Assembly (NCBI GenBank): GCA_002358555.1
Contig: DEPC01000156.1
Span: 1 to 11,942 of the forward strand
Reading direction: 5' to 3'
DNA length: 11,942 nucleotides
Source of the DNA: Hungatella sp. UBA3402
GTDB lineage: Bacteria; Bacillota; Clostridia; Lachnospirales; Lachnospiraceae
Positions 1-6,989 of this stretch are shown in pieces. Below the pieces are notes generated by a model. It did not search any database. It worked only from the letters and a program-made list of their open reading frames with translations, and was not told the origin of the DNA. Position 1 is the stretch's first letter, and each line of letters starts with the position of its first letter. The translations under genes and the position numbers were made by a program.

Positions 1-1
1 A

Positions 2-1102
2 AATGTATTTGACTATAGTTTAGGAAATCCTAGTGTCTCTTGCCCTGAAAATTATACAAAAGCTATGGTAGATTTGCTTTTGAACGAAGACTCCATAACA
101 ATTCACGGATACAGTCCTTCTCTTGGAATTGAGAGTGTAAGAAAAACTGTAGCAGACAGTTTGAATCGTCGGTTTGGCATGGATTATGAGGCAAAACATA
201 TTTTTATGGCTTCTGGCGCTGCAGGTGCTTTGGCCCATGCTTTTCGATGTGTGACAAAACCAGGAGATGAGATTCTTACCTTTGCCCCATTTTTTCCAGA
301 ATATACTTGGTATGTCAATCTATCTGGGGCTAAACTTAAAGTAGTGCCTGCAAATACCGAGAATTTCCAAATCAATTTCCAAGCTTTGGAAGAGATTATG
401 AATGAAAATGTGGCAGCTATTCTGATAAATACACCTAATAATCCGTCGGGAGCTACATTTAGTGAGGAAACTATTGAAAAATTGGCAGATTTTTTGACAA
501 AGAAGCAGAACGAATATGGACATGATATTTTCTTAATCAGTGATGAACCTTATCGAGAGATTGTATTTCAGGGGGCAGAATCTCCCTATGTGTCAAAATA
601 TTATGATAATTCTATCTCCTGTTATTCTTTTTCCAAAAGCTTGAGCCTTCCAGGAGAACGTATCGGATATGTAGCTGTAAACCCAAGATGCAAGGATGCT
701 GATATTCTTGCGGTAATGTGTGGACAGATAAGCCGTGGAATAGGTCATAACTGTCCAAGTTCCAGTGTACAGCTTGCAGTCGCTAAAGTGATTGATGAGA
801 CAAGTGATTTGTCCGTGTATGAGACGAATCGGAATCTTCTCTATCATGCATTGACGAATCTGGGATTTTCTGTGGTAAAACCAGGAGGAACCTTTTATAT
901 CTTCCCGAAAGCTTTGGAAGATGATGCCAATATTTTTTGTATGAAAGCAAAAAAATATGACTTGATTTTGGTTCCATCGGACAATTTTGGTGTTTCAGGA
1001 TACTTTCGCATGGCTTATTGTATAGATACGGAAAAAGTAAAACGGTCAATTCCAGTATTGGAAAGGTTTGTCAGGGAAGAATACCCCAATTCGTTGTGTT
1101 AG
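2..1102 (+). CDS. PLP-dependent aminotransferase, class I/II (5' end missing)
   Basis: This is probably an aspartate-aminotransferase-like fold-type I enzyme that moves amino groups between amino acids and 2-oxo acids in the cytoplasm. The reading frame stays open to the window edge. Codons from nucleotide 2 read NVFDYSLGNPSV, a typical N-terminal stretch of this family, so the ATG at 65 is internal and the true start lies upstream. Visible motifs are NTPNNPSG (about nt 428-451), SDEPYREI for the cofactor-ring Asp and Tyr, and SFSKSLSLPGERIGY. In the last of these the Lys codon at 635-637 should carry the PLP Schiff base. The C-terminal SGYFRMAYC matches the substrate-carboxylate Arg region. 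The 366 residues present suggest a nearly complete protein of about 390-400 residues. No terminator is obvious after the stop. The next operon starts from its own promoter, so a functional link to the lar genes is not shown. The amino acid substrate cannot be read from the sequence. Confidence 0.9.
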   Translation, partial: NVFDYSLGNPSVSCPENYTKAMVDLLLNEDSITIHGYSPSLGIESVRKTVADSLNRRFGMDYEAKHIFMASGAAGALAHAFRCVTKPGDEILTFAPFFPEYTWYVNLSGAKLKVVPANTENFQINFQALEEIMNENVAAILINTPNNPSGATFSEETIEKLADFLTKKQNEYGHDIFLISDEPYREIVFQGAESPYVSKYYDNSISCYSFSKSLSLPGERIGYVAVNPRCKDADILAVMCGQISRGIGHNCPSSSVQLAVAKVIDETSDLSVYETNRNLLYHALTNLGFSVVKPGGTFYIFPKALEDDANIFCMKAKKYDLILVPSDNFGVSGYFRMAYCIDTEKVKRSIPVLERFVREEYPNSLC

Positions 1103-1151
1103 TTAAAAGTTGTAGAAAGAAGTAACTCATGCGTTTGTCGTGGTCTTTATA

Positions 1152-1166
1152 GTCAAGATTCTTGAC
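1152..1166. promoter_or_regulatory. Palindromic operator candidate over the lar promoter -35
   Basis: GTCAAGA-T-TCTTGAC is a perfect 7-bp inverted repeat around a single base. Its right arm contains the first five bases of the TTGACA -35 box (1162-1167). A dimeric repressor bound here would block RNA polymerase. The half-site matches no regulator I can name with confidence. Part of the symmetry comes from the -35 box itself, so this could be chance. Confidence 0.4.
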
Positions 1167-1191
1167 AGGAATAGAAAGAGTTTGATATAAT
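1162..1191 (+). promoter_or_regulatory. Sigma-A promoter of the lar operon
   Basis: A consensus TTGACA at 1162-1167 and a consensus TATAAT at 1186-1191 are separated by 18 bases. Transcription should begin near 1198, about 225 nt before the larB start codon. Both hexamers are perfect, which suggests a strong promoter that would need repression or leader control if the pathway is regulated. Confidence 0.75.
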
Positions 1192-1196
1192 TTGGA

Positions 1197-1422
1197 GCAG
1201 ATAATCAATCTGCACAAGCAGAAGAAGATGGCAGAAGCCATCTCAGTTAGAGATTTGATGTTGAATGAGAGCTATGAAGGCGATATGCCCCCAGAAGGGA
1301 GTTGTTGTTTTTATGGCTTTTTTGATTTCATCTATATAGTAGGAGATTTCTTGCTGAAAGAGGTTAATCTTTAAGGGGTTTAATAAAGAATGATATGATA
1401 AAATCTAGAAGGGAAAAATAGT
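1197..1422 (+). promoter_or_regulatory. Long structured 5' leader of the lar operon
   Basis: This is the untranslated stretch between the predicted start of transcription and larB. It opens with a 6-bp hairpin GCAGAT-AATCA-ATCTGC (1197-1213). A perfect 7-bp hairpin follows, AGATGGC-AGAA-GCCATCT (1226-1243), and then a short CCC-CCAGAA-GGG element (1288-1299). I recognise no known riboswitch consensus in it and see no clear terminator before larB. An open frame of 60 codons (TTG at 1192, ATG at 1228, stop ending at 1374) crosses it. That frame has no good ribosome binding site, and its TTG overlaps the promoter, so I do not call it a gene. The larB ribosome binding site (GAAGGG) lies near the 3' end. 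It could be an mRNA-stabilising or ligand-responsive leader; the function is unknown. Confidence 0.4.
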
Positions 1423-2169
1423 ATGAATGCATACGAGATTTTAGAACAGGTGAAAACAGGGGCTATGTCTGTAGAAGAGGCAGGACAGCTTTTGGATATG
1501 GGAAACTATGAAGAATTAGGCTATGCAAAATTGGATACCAGTCGAAAGGAGAGAACTGGTTTTGCAGAGGTAGTGTTTTGTAGTGGAAAGGCAGATAAGC
1601 ATTTGCTATCTATTTTTCAGCGCCTTTATGAGAAAGAGGGAGAAGTATTTGGGACTAGGGCATCACAGGAGCAGTATGAGTTAATAAAATCTAAATTTTC
1701 TGAGGTGAGCTTTGACCCTATTTCTCATATTTTAAAAATCGAAAAAAAAGGAAAAAAACAAATAGGAAATATAGCAGTCTGTACAGCAGGGACGGCTGAT
1801 ATTCCAGTGGCAGAAGAGGCAGCTCAGACAGCGGAGTTTTTTGGAACATATGTGGAGAGAATCTATGATGTAGGGGTCAGTGGTATTCATAGGTTACTGT
1901 CCAGGCTAGATGTGATTCAAAAGGCAAATTGCGTGGTAGCAGTAGCTGGGATGGAGGGAGCATTGGCCAGTGTGATTGGTGGATTGGTGAGCAGACCTGT
2001 CATAGCAGTTCCCACATCTGTAGGATATGGAGCAAATCTTCATGGACTTTCAGCTCTTTTAACTATGATTAATTCCTGTGCTAATGGAATTGCAGTGGTG
2101 AATATTGACAATGGATATGGGGCAGGATATTTAGCTACTCAGATGAATCGTCTGGCAGAGGGCAAGTAA
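1423..2169 (+). CDS. larB: LarB, pyridinium-3,5-biscarboxylic acid mononucleotide synthase
   Basis: LarB performs the first step of nickel-pincer-nucleotide synthesis. It carboxylates the pyridinium ring of nicotinic acid adenine dinucleotide and cleaves the phosphoanhydride, giving the biscarboxylated mononucleotide and AMP in the cytoplasm. The 248-residue length is normal for the family. The N-terminal part (about 1-110) starts with the typical NAYEILEQVKTGAMSVEEA. The C-terminal part (about 115-245) is a PurE/AIR-carboxylase-like domain with CTAGTADIPVAEEAA, YDVGVSGIHRLL, AGMEGALASVIGG and NIDNGYGAGY. Glu178 (in GMEGAL) and Cys219 (in NSCANG) fall where the catalytic Glu and Cys are described in characterised LarB proteins. 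It is the first gene of the operon, 64 bases before larE. GAAGGG upstream serves as a modest ribosome binding site. Confidence 0.93.
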   Translation: MNAYEILEQVKTGAMSVEEAGQLLDMGNYEELGYAKLDTSRKERTGFAEVVFCSGKADKHLLSIFQRLYEKEGEVFGTRASQEQYELIKSKFSEVSFDPISHILKIEKKGKKQIGNIAVCTAGTADIPVAEEAAQTAEFFGTYVERIYDVGVSGIHRLLSRLDVIQKANCVVAVAGMEGALASVIGGLVSRPVIAVPTSVGYGANLHGLSALLTMINSCANGIAVVNIDNGYGAGYLATQMNRLAEGK

Positions 2170-2233
2170 CTCAGGTATTAGGCACATCTATATATAGAAG
2201 CTTAATCCGTTACAGAAGGAAAGAGGAAAAGAT

Positions 2234-3151
2234 ATGGAGCAGAGAATAGAACAGAGCCAGATAAATAGTGAAATTCCAATGAAAATCCTTGGACAGACAG
2301 AACATGAAGGACAGAAGCTTTCTTATGAAAAAAAATGTCAAGTACTTCATAAGCTGATGGAGGAATATTCCAGACAGCCTATTGTGGTTGCCTTTTCTGG
2401 GGGTGCAGATTCCAGTCTTCTTTTAAAATTGGCTGCCCTCTATTGTAGAGATAGGGGGAACCAAGTGATTGCCATCACAGTTAGCACAGAGCTTCATCCA
2501 GTAAAAGATGAGGAGATAGCAAGAAAGGTAGCATGCGAGGAAGGAACAGAACATAGAGTTTTAAAAATTCGAGAATTAGAAAACCCTCAAATTGAGAAAA
2601 ATCCGGTGGACAGATGTTATCACTGTAAAAAATTTTTATTTCGTGCTATCAAAAAGGAAGCAGAAAATGCAGGAACACAGACAGTTTTAGAAGGAACAAA
2701 TGCTGATGATTTGTTACAATATCGTCCAGGACTTCGTGCATTGCAAGAATTAGAAATCAAAAGTCCTTTAAAAGAGGCAGGACTTACAAAGGATGAAGTG
2801 CGAAAGTTATCAAAAGAATATGGCATTTCTGTGGCAGACAGGCCATCTTCTCCCTGTCTGGCAACGAGATTTCCCTATGGGGATAAATTGACTATAGAAA
2901 AATTAAATCAGGTAGAGCAGGGAGAGATATATCTAAAAAGTTTGGGACTTTATAATGTGCGTTTAAGAATTCATGGAACTATTGCCAGGATTGAAGTTGA
3001 TACGGCTGATATAGAAAAACTGTTGAATCATAGAGAACAGATTATCCATCATTTAAAATCTCTAGGATATGGATATATCACTCTAGATTTGGAAGGGTTT
3101 CGCTCAGGGAGTATGGATGAGCCATTGCTAAAACAGAGAATAAAAGATTAA
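2234..3151 (+). CDS. larE: LarE, ATP-dependent sulfur transferase for pincer cofactor
   Basis: LarE activates the two carboxylates made by LarB by adenylation and replaces an oxygen with sulfur in each, giving the bisthiocarboxylic nucleotide. It is a PP-loop ATP pyrophosphatase; the SGGADS motif is at residues 55-60. Three cysteines sit at conserved-looking places: Cys128 and Cys131 in DRCYHCK, and Cys208 in SSPCLATRFPYG. One LarE class gives up the sulfur of a single Cys. A second class is reported to hold an iron-sulfur cluster on three Cys and act catalytically. A CxxC plus a distant Cys makes the second class more likely here, by inference. At 305 residues it is somewhat longer than usual, mainly in the first 45 residues. 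The start is supported by GGAAAGAGG 7 bases upstream. Confidence 0.93.
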   Translation: MEQRIEQSQINSEIPMKILGQTEHEGQKLSYEKKCQVLHKLMEEYSRQPIVVAFSGGADSSLLLKLAALYCRDRGNQVIAITVSTELHPVKDEEIARKVACEEGTEHRVLKIRELENPQIEKNPVDRCYHCKKFLFRAIKKEAENAGTQTVLEGTNADDLLQYRPGLRALQELEIKSPLKEAGLTKDEVRKLSKEYGISVADRPSSPCLATRFPYGDKLTIEKLNQVEQGEIYLKSLGLYNVRLRIHGTIARIEVDTADIEKLLNHREQIIHHLKSLGYGYITLDLEGFRSGSMDEPLLKQRIKD

Positions 3152-3246
3152 AACATGCAATAAGATTGGCAGATATCGAATCTAAGTTATCCCATAAAAA
3201 ATAAAAAGATTCAGAGAACACATTAATTTTTATAGGAGGTTAAAAA

Positions 3247-3624
3247 ATGGATTTATCAAAATTTTTTCAGAGTGTAATGGAACAGGACCTATGTCCAGTT
3301 GTCATCTGCAATTTGCAACATAAGATTATCTATATGAATGCTACTGCAATATTGAGATACCAAAAACGAGGAGGAGCAGAACTTGTAGGTAACAGTCTTT
3401 TGGATTGCCATGGCAAACATTCTCAGGAACAGATAAAGAAAGTAGTTTCATGGTTTGAGGAAAGTAAAGAACATAACCGAATATATACCTTTCACAATGA
3501 AAAAGAAAATAAAGATGTATATATGGTTGCCCTTCGTGATGAGAATGGGGAGTTGATTGGATATTATGAAAAACATGAGTATCGTGATATAGAAAAAGGA
3601 AATTTGTATGATTTCGGAGATTAG
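3247..3624 (+). CDS. Small stand-alone PAS-domain protein inside the lar operon
   Basis: This 125-residue protein consists of little more than one PAS fold. Residues 15-55 (CPVVICNLQHKIIYMN then LVGNSLLDCHGKHS) and the final strands (VYMVALRDENGELIGYYE, 91-108) match PAS domains such as those found in DUF438-type proteins. No kinase, HTH, GGDEF or membrane segment is present, so any signal must pass through a partner. Cys54, His55 and His58 form a small cluster in the helix where PAS proteins often bind a ligand. It lies between larE and larC on the same strand, with a strong AGGAGG 7-8 bases before the ATG, so it is well translated and probably co-transcribed. The role is unknown. Sensing a redox or ligand state linked to the nickel cofactor, or acting as a chaperone, are both inference. 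Confidence 0.85.
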   Translation: MDLSKFFQSVMEQDLCPVVICNLQHKIIYMNATAILRYQKRGGAELVGNSLLDCHGKHSQEQIKKVVSWFEESKEHNRIYTFHNEKENKDVYMVALRDENGELIGYYEKHEYRDIEKGNLYDFGD

Positions 3625-3693
3625 AGGCAGCTTCTAACATTTAAAAATTGGGAGACTACTTGATATAAAAAATTAAAGGAGAATAAGAGCACA

Positions 3694-5100
3694 ATGAAAT
3701 CAGGAAAGAAATTATATTTGGAATGTTATTCAGGAATCAGTGGAGATATGACAGTTGCAGCATTGCTAGACTTAGGAGTAGATGAAAAGGTATTGACAGA
3801 GGCTTTGGAGAGCCTTCCAGTACCTGGATTTTCGATTGAGATAAAAAGGGTGGCGAAATCAGGGATTGATGCCTGTGATTTTAATGTGATTTTGGATGCT
3901 GCACATGAAAATCACGACCACGATATGAGTTATCTTCATGGACATGCACATCACCATTCTCATGAACATGGGGAAAAACCAGAGCATAGCTGTGGGCATT
4001 CTCAAGAACATATTTTTACGGAGAAAGAAGAAGGCAGACATAGTTCTAACCATGAGCATCACCATAGCCATGAAGAAGAATATGGCAGCCATCATCACAA
4101 TGATGGTCACAGCCATGACCACCATCATTCCCATCATCATGAGCATCGAGGTATGCCAGAGATTCGTCAGATTATCAATCAGGGAAAAATGACAAAAGAG
4201 GCAAAAAATCTCGCTCTGAAAATTTTTGAAATTTTGGCAGAAGCGGAGTCTAAAGCTCATAATGTTCCAGTAGATGAGGTACATTTCCATGAAGTAGGGG
4301 CAGTGGATTCCATTGTAGATATTGTGGCAGTGGCAGTCTGCCTAGATAATTTACAGATTCAGGAGGTAATTGTTCCAGTATTGTGTGAAGGGACAGGTAC
4401 TGTGAGATGCCAACATGGGATTTTGCCAGTGCCAGTGCCAGCGGTTGCCAATATTATAAAAGCCCATAAGCTTCCTATGCGTATTGTAGATGCAGAGGGA
4501 GAATTTGTTACTCCCACAGGTGCTGCTATTGTCGCTGCTATCAGGACATCAGAAAGTCTGCCAAAAGAATTTTTGGTGGAAGATATAGGGATTGGAGCTG
4601 GAAAACGTAATTATGAAAGGCCAGGAATTTTGAGGGCAATGTTGATTCAAGATAACTCTCAGGAAAGAGATACTATCTATAAATTGGAGAGTAATATTGA
4701 TGATTGCACTGGGGAGATTTTGGGATATGTGATGGAACAGCTTTTTGAAGCAGGGGCCAGAGATGTCCACTATACTCCAGTATTTATGAAAAAAAACCGA
4801 CCAGCGTGGCAGCTCAATGTCATTTGTAAAGAAGAAGATATCGAAAGGCTAGAGCAGATTATTTTCCAAGAAACTACTACCATTGGAATCCGCAGAGTGG
4901 AGATGGAACGAAGCATTTTGAAGCGTGAAGAAAAGACGGTTTCTACGGCTTTTGGCCAAGCAGAGGTAAAGATATGTGAGGCAAGAGGGGTGAGTCGAGT
5001 CTATCCAGAATATGAAAGTGTGGCAAAGCTTGCTAAGGAGAATCAGGTTCCATTTTCAAAAGTGTATCAGATAGTACAAAAAAGTTGCAGCGAATCGTAA
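3694..5100 (+). CDS. larC: LarC, nickel insertion protein (cyclometallase) with His-rich insert
   Basis: LarC uses CTP to insert nickel into the bisthiocarboxylated nucleotide, forming the C-Ni bond of the pincer cofactor. The protein opens with LYLECYSGISGDM, a family hallmark. Residues 71-151 are a very His-rich insert with 31 His in 81 residues, likely a nickel-binding or storage segment. The core continues with VDEVHFHEVGAVDSIVDIV (193-211), VTPTGAAIVAAI (272-283) and the LarC2 part from about 330, with NIDDCTGE and MKKNRPAWQL. In Lactobacillus plantarum larC is split into two frames joined by a programmed frameshift. Here all 468 codons are in one frame with no break. AAAGGAG lies about 12 bases before the ATG, which is slightly long spacing. 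It is the last gene of the operon. Confidence 0.94.
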   Translation: MKSGKKLYLECYSGISGDMTVAALLDLGVDEKVLTEALESLPVPGFSIEIKRVAKSGIDACDFNVILDAAHENHDHDMSYLHGHAHHHSHEHGEKPEHSCGHSQEHIFTEKEEGRHSSNHEHHHSHEEEYGSHHHNDGHSHDHHHSHHHEHRGMPEIRQIINQGKMTKEAKNLALKIFEILAEAESKAHNVPVDEVHFHEVGAVDSIVDIVAVAVCLDNLQIQEVIVPVLCEGTGTVRCQHGILPVPVPAVANIIKAHKLPMRIVDAEGEFVTPTGAAIVAAIRTSESLPKEFLVEDIGIGAGKRNYERPGILRAMLIQDNSQERDTIYKLESNIDDCTGEILGYVMEQLFEAGARDVHYTPVFMKKNRPAWQLNVICKEEDIERLEQIIFQETTTIGIRRVEMERSILKREEKTVSTAFGQAEVKICEARGVSRVYPEYESVAKLAKENQVPFSKVYQIVQKSCSES

Positions 5101-5130
5101 GCGTTATGGAGGAAATACATTTTTATTATG

Positions 5131-5232
5131 TAAGAACTGTTGCAAAATATCCATTTTATGTAATATATAATATATGTTCTTAAAAATAGTAACTATATAT
5201 TGTATAATAACGATATTTTGCAGCAGTTCTTA
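5131..5232. repeat. 102-bp inverted-repeat element with 20-bp arms
   Basis: Arm 5131-5150 (TAAGAACTGTTGCAAAATAT) is matched by the reverse complement of 5213-5232 with one difference, which becomes a G-U pair in RNA. The arms enclose 62 very AT-rich bases. It fills most of the 208-base gap between the convergent larC and flagellin genes. It may end transcription in both directions, but neither side has a clear U-tract and the loop is long for a terminator. The alternative is a non-autonomous transposable element (MITE). The CTGTTGCAAA core resembles ends I remember from IS6-like elements, and the outer TA at both ends could be a target duplication. The rest of the gap shows only a short GTGAG-TAAA-CTCAC hairpin (5299-5312) across the flagellin stop codon. 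Confidence 0.6.
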
Positions 5233-5308
5233 TTTAATATGAAACAAGAAACAGTTACTTTTTATATTCAAAACAAAGTATCACCGTTAGAGTTAACAGT
5301 GAGTAAAC

Positions 5309-6823
5309 TCACCCTAATAATTGCATTACGTTTTGAGGAAGTGCATTGGCATGTGCCAACATAGATTGTGCGGATTGAAAAAGTATATTATTTTTTGTAT
5401 AATCTACAAATTCTTCTGCCATATCTGTATCGCGGATGCGGCTTTCTGCCTGAGTTAAATTTTCAAAACTTACTGCCTGAGATTGGTAAGTATGCTCCAG
5501 GCGGTTCTGATATGCACCTATTCGCCCTCTTTCTAAATCAAGGTAGTCAATTGCTTCTTCAAATATATCAATGGAATTGTTGGCTTCTTCTATTGTCATT
5601 ACAGAGACATTTTCGATTTCTAGACTATCAACACTAACTCTTGGAAGAAGAATTCCTAACTGCTCTTCAGATGATGGTCCAACTTGGAGATAGATATCTG
5701 GTTTTGGAGGTTCTGGTGGTGGTGCCCAAGTCCCTGGTTCATATGCTACACCACGGCCAAATCGACCACTGTTACTGTGAGGGCTTGTTTTTGTATTAAA
5801 ATATGGATTTCTCCATTGTGGATTACTCCATTGAACACCTGTAAGTCCATTAATCTCAGAGGGCATATTGTCTGCTGAACGGTCATCATATATAATTAGC
5901 TTGTCTGGCTGATTGGGGTCTGCGCACCACATTGTATAATGATTCATCGGATTTGCAATTCCATCACTTCCTTTTCCTAATCCAGTCAGAATAGCATTCA
6001 CTAAGTCTTCTCCAGATTGTATGTTATCAATACCTATTTCATATACATAATGGGTGCCACTGTTTACTCTATTTGTTCCTGTCCCATTTGTAAATTGTAC
6101 ACTATAATGGTTATTACAGGTAATACATGTACAATAAAATCCAGTTCCTATCAACTCACTTTTATTGTTTGCGTCCAGCTTTGAGAAGTCAAGTTTAGCA
6201 GCTGCATGATTCAGTGTAACAGTTCCTGTTTCCGTTGTTTCAACATTTGTTACAGGATCTTTCCTGACTCCTGTATAGTCATGAGTTGTTGAATAGGTAT
6301 CTGTCTGTGCCCCATCTTGCATAGCCTTTCCACCATCTACCCATGCTGGCAAAAAGGTGACAGGATAGATTTCTACGGAACTATCAATAATAGAATCTGG
6401 TTTTTTCTCTCTGGGGAACAGTTCTACACCATTGAACTTAGTACTAGCTGTAATTCGATTGATCTCTGCCTTGAGCTCATCAATCTCCTGTTGCAGTGCT
6501 GCTCGAGAAGCATCATTATAAGTGCCATTAGCAGCTTGAGTGCTGAGTCGCCGTGCCCGAATCAGCATATTGTTAATTTCTTGCATAGCTCCATCAGCTG
6601 TCTCTGTTAAGCCAATCCCATCTTGGATATTTCTTTGTGCTTGTTCAGTCCCCCGTATCTGACAACGCAATCCCTCCGATATGGCTAACCCAGCTGCATC
6701 ATCTCCAGCCCGATTGATTCGGTATCCAGAAGACAGCTTTTCAAGGTTTTTACTTAATTTTGCTTTGTTTTTTGCCATATTTCTGTTTGATGTAATTCCA
6801 GGCAAATTATGCTGAAGTATCAT
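5309..6823 (-). CDS. Flagellin with variable Cys-containing central domain
   Basis: This is the flagellar filament subunit, exported through the flagellar type III system. I set the start at 6823 because MILQHNLPGITSNR is the normal flagellin N-terminus and GGGAGG (6842-6837) lies 13 bases upstream. The frame stays open to 6979, but those 52 codons are leader. The N-terminal D0/D1 region (1-135) has LSSGYRINRAGDDAAGLAISE. The C-terminal D1/D0 region (about 405-504) ends in DTDMAEEFVDYTKNNILFQS and VMQLLG. By alignment with Salmonella FliC, the TLR5 contact residues R90, L94 and E114 appear kept (R89, L93, E113), while E93 is replaced by Arg. The central domain (about 140-400) holds Cys231, Cys233, Cys236 and Cys300 and a Pro-rich segment (GTWAPPPEPPKPD). 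It has no HExxH protease motif. No other flagellar genes are nearby. Confidence 0.93.
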   Translation of the reverse strand: MILQHNLPGITSNRNMAKNKAKLSKNLEKLSSGYRINRAGDDAAGLAISEGLRCQIRGTEQAQRNIQDGIGLTETADGAMQEINNMLIRARRLSTQAANGTYNDASRAALQQEIDELKAEINRITASTKFNGVELFPREKKPDSIIDSSVEIYPVTFLPAWVDGGKAMQDGAQTDTYSTTHDYTGVRKDPVTNVETTETGTVTLNHAAAKLDFSKLDANNKSELIGTGFYCTCITCNNHYSVQFTNGTGTNRVNSGTHYVYEIGIDNIQSGEDLVNAILTGLGKGSDGIANPMNHYTMWCADPNQPDKLIIYDDRSADNMPSEINGLTGVQWSNPQWRNPYFNTKTSPHSNSGRFGRGVAYEPGTWAPPPEPPKPDIYLQVGPSSEEQLGILLPRVSVDSLEIENVSVMTIEEANNSIDIFEEAIDYLDLERGRIGAYQNRLEHTYQSQAVSFENLTQAESRIRDTDMAEEFVDYTKNNILFQSAQSMLAHANALPQNVMQLLG

Positions 6824-6922
6824 TTTGTAAGATACACCTCCCTTACATCTTATTTCGCTCAAATTTTTATAATCTTTAGAAAATATTGTAATTTTTACCG
6901 CCCTTTTCCACATATGAACAAT

Positions 6923-6947
6923 AAAAGTATTCTTTAAAAATACTCTT
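6923..6947 (-). other. AT-rich hairpin in flagellin leader
   Basis: On the minus strand AAGAGTATT and AATACTTTT can form a 9-bp stem with one G-U pair and a 7-base loop, followed by U-rich sequence. It lies about 100 bases upstream of the flagellin start, inside its predicted leader. It could be a weak attenuator or an mRNA-stabilising element, or a chance result of AT-rich sequence. Confidence 0.3.
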
Positions 6948-6989
6948 ATGTAATAATAAAGTTTATGTATAATATCCATCTTATCTGGT

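Noticed and set aside
1192..1374. Open frame of 60 codons upstream of larB
   Set aside because: It begins with TTG inside the promoter, has no Shine-Dalgarno at TTG 1192 or ATG 1228, and its product resembles no family I know. It is better read as part of the leader.
3859..4290. Met- and Ile-rich open frames in the other frames over the larC His region
   Set aside because: They are shadows of repeated CAT/CAC codons (ATG when read on the opposite strand) and carry no gene signals of their own.
5299..5312. GTGAG-TAAA-CTCAC hairpin as the flagellin terminator
   Set aside because: It overlaps the stop codon, has only five base pairs and no T-run follows on the minus strand.
6825..6900. Sigma-28 promoter for flagellin (TAAA-N16-GCGAAATA on the minus strand)
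   Set aside because: Only about half the -10 bases match GCCGATAA, so it is not better than chance in AT-rich DNA.
6824..6979. 52-residue N-terminal extension of flagellin from an ATG at 6979
   Set aside because: Flagellins start at MxxQHN. A GGGAGG site precedes the ATG at 6823, and the extension overlaps the predicted leader.
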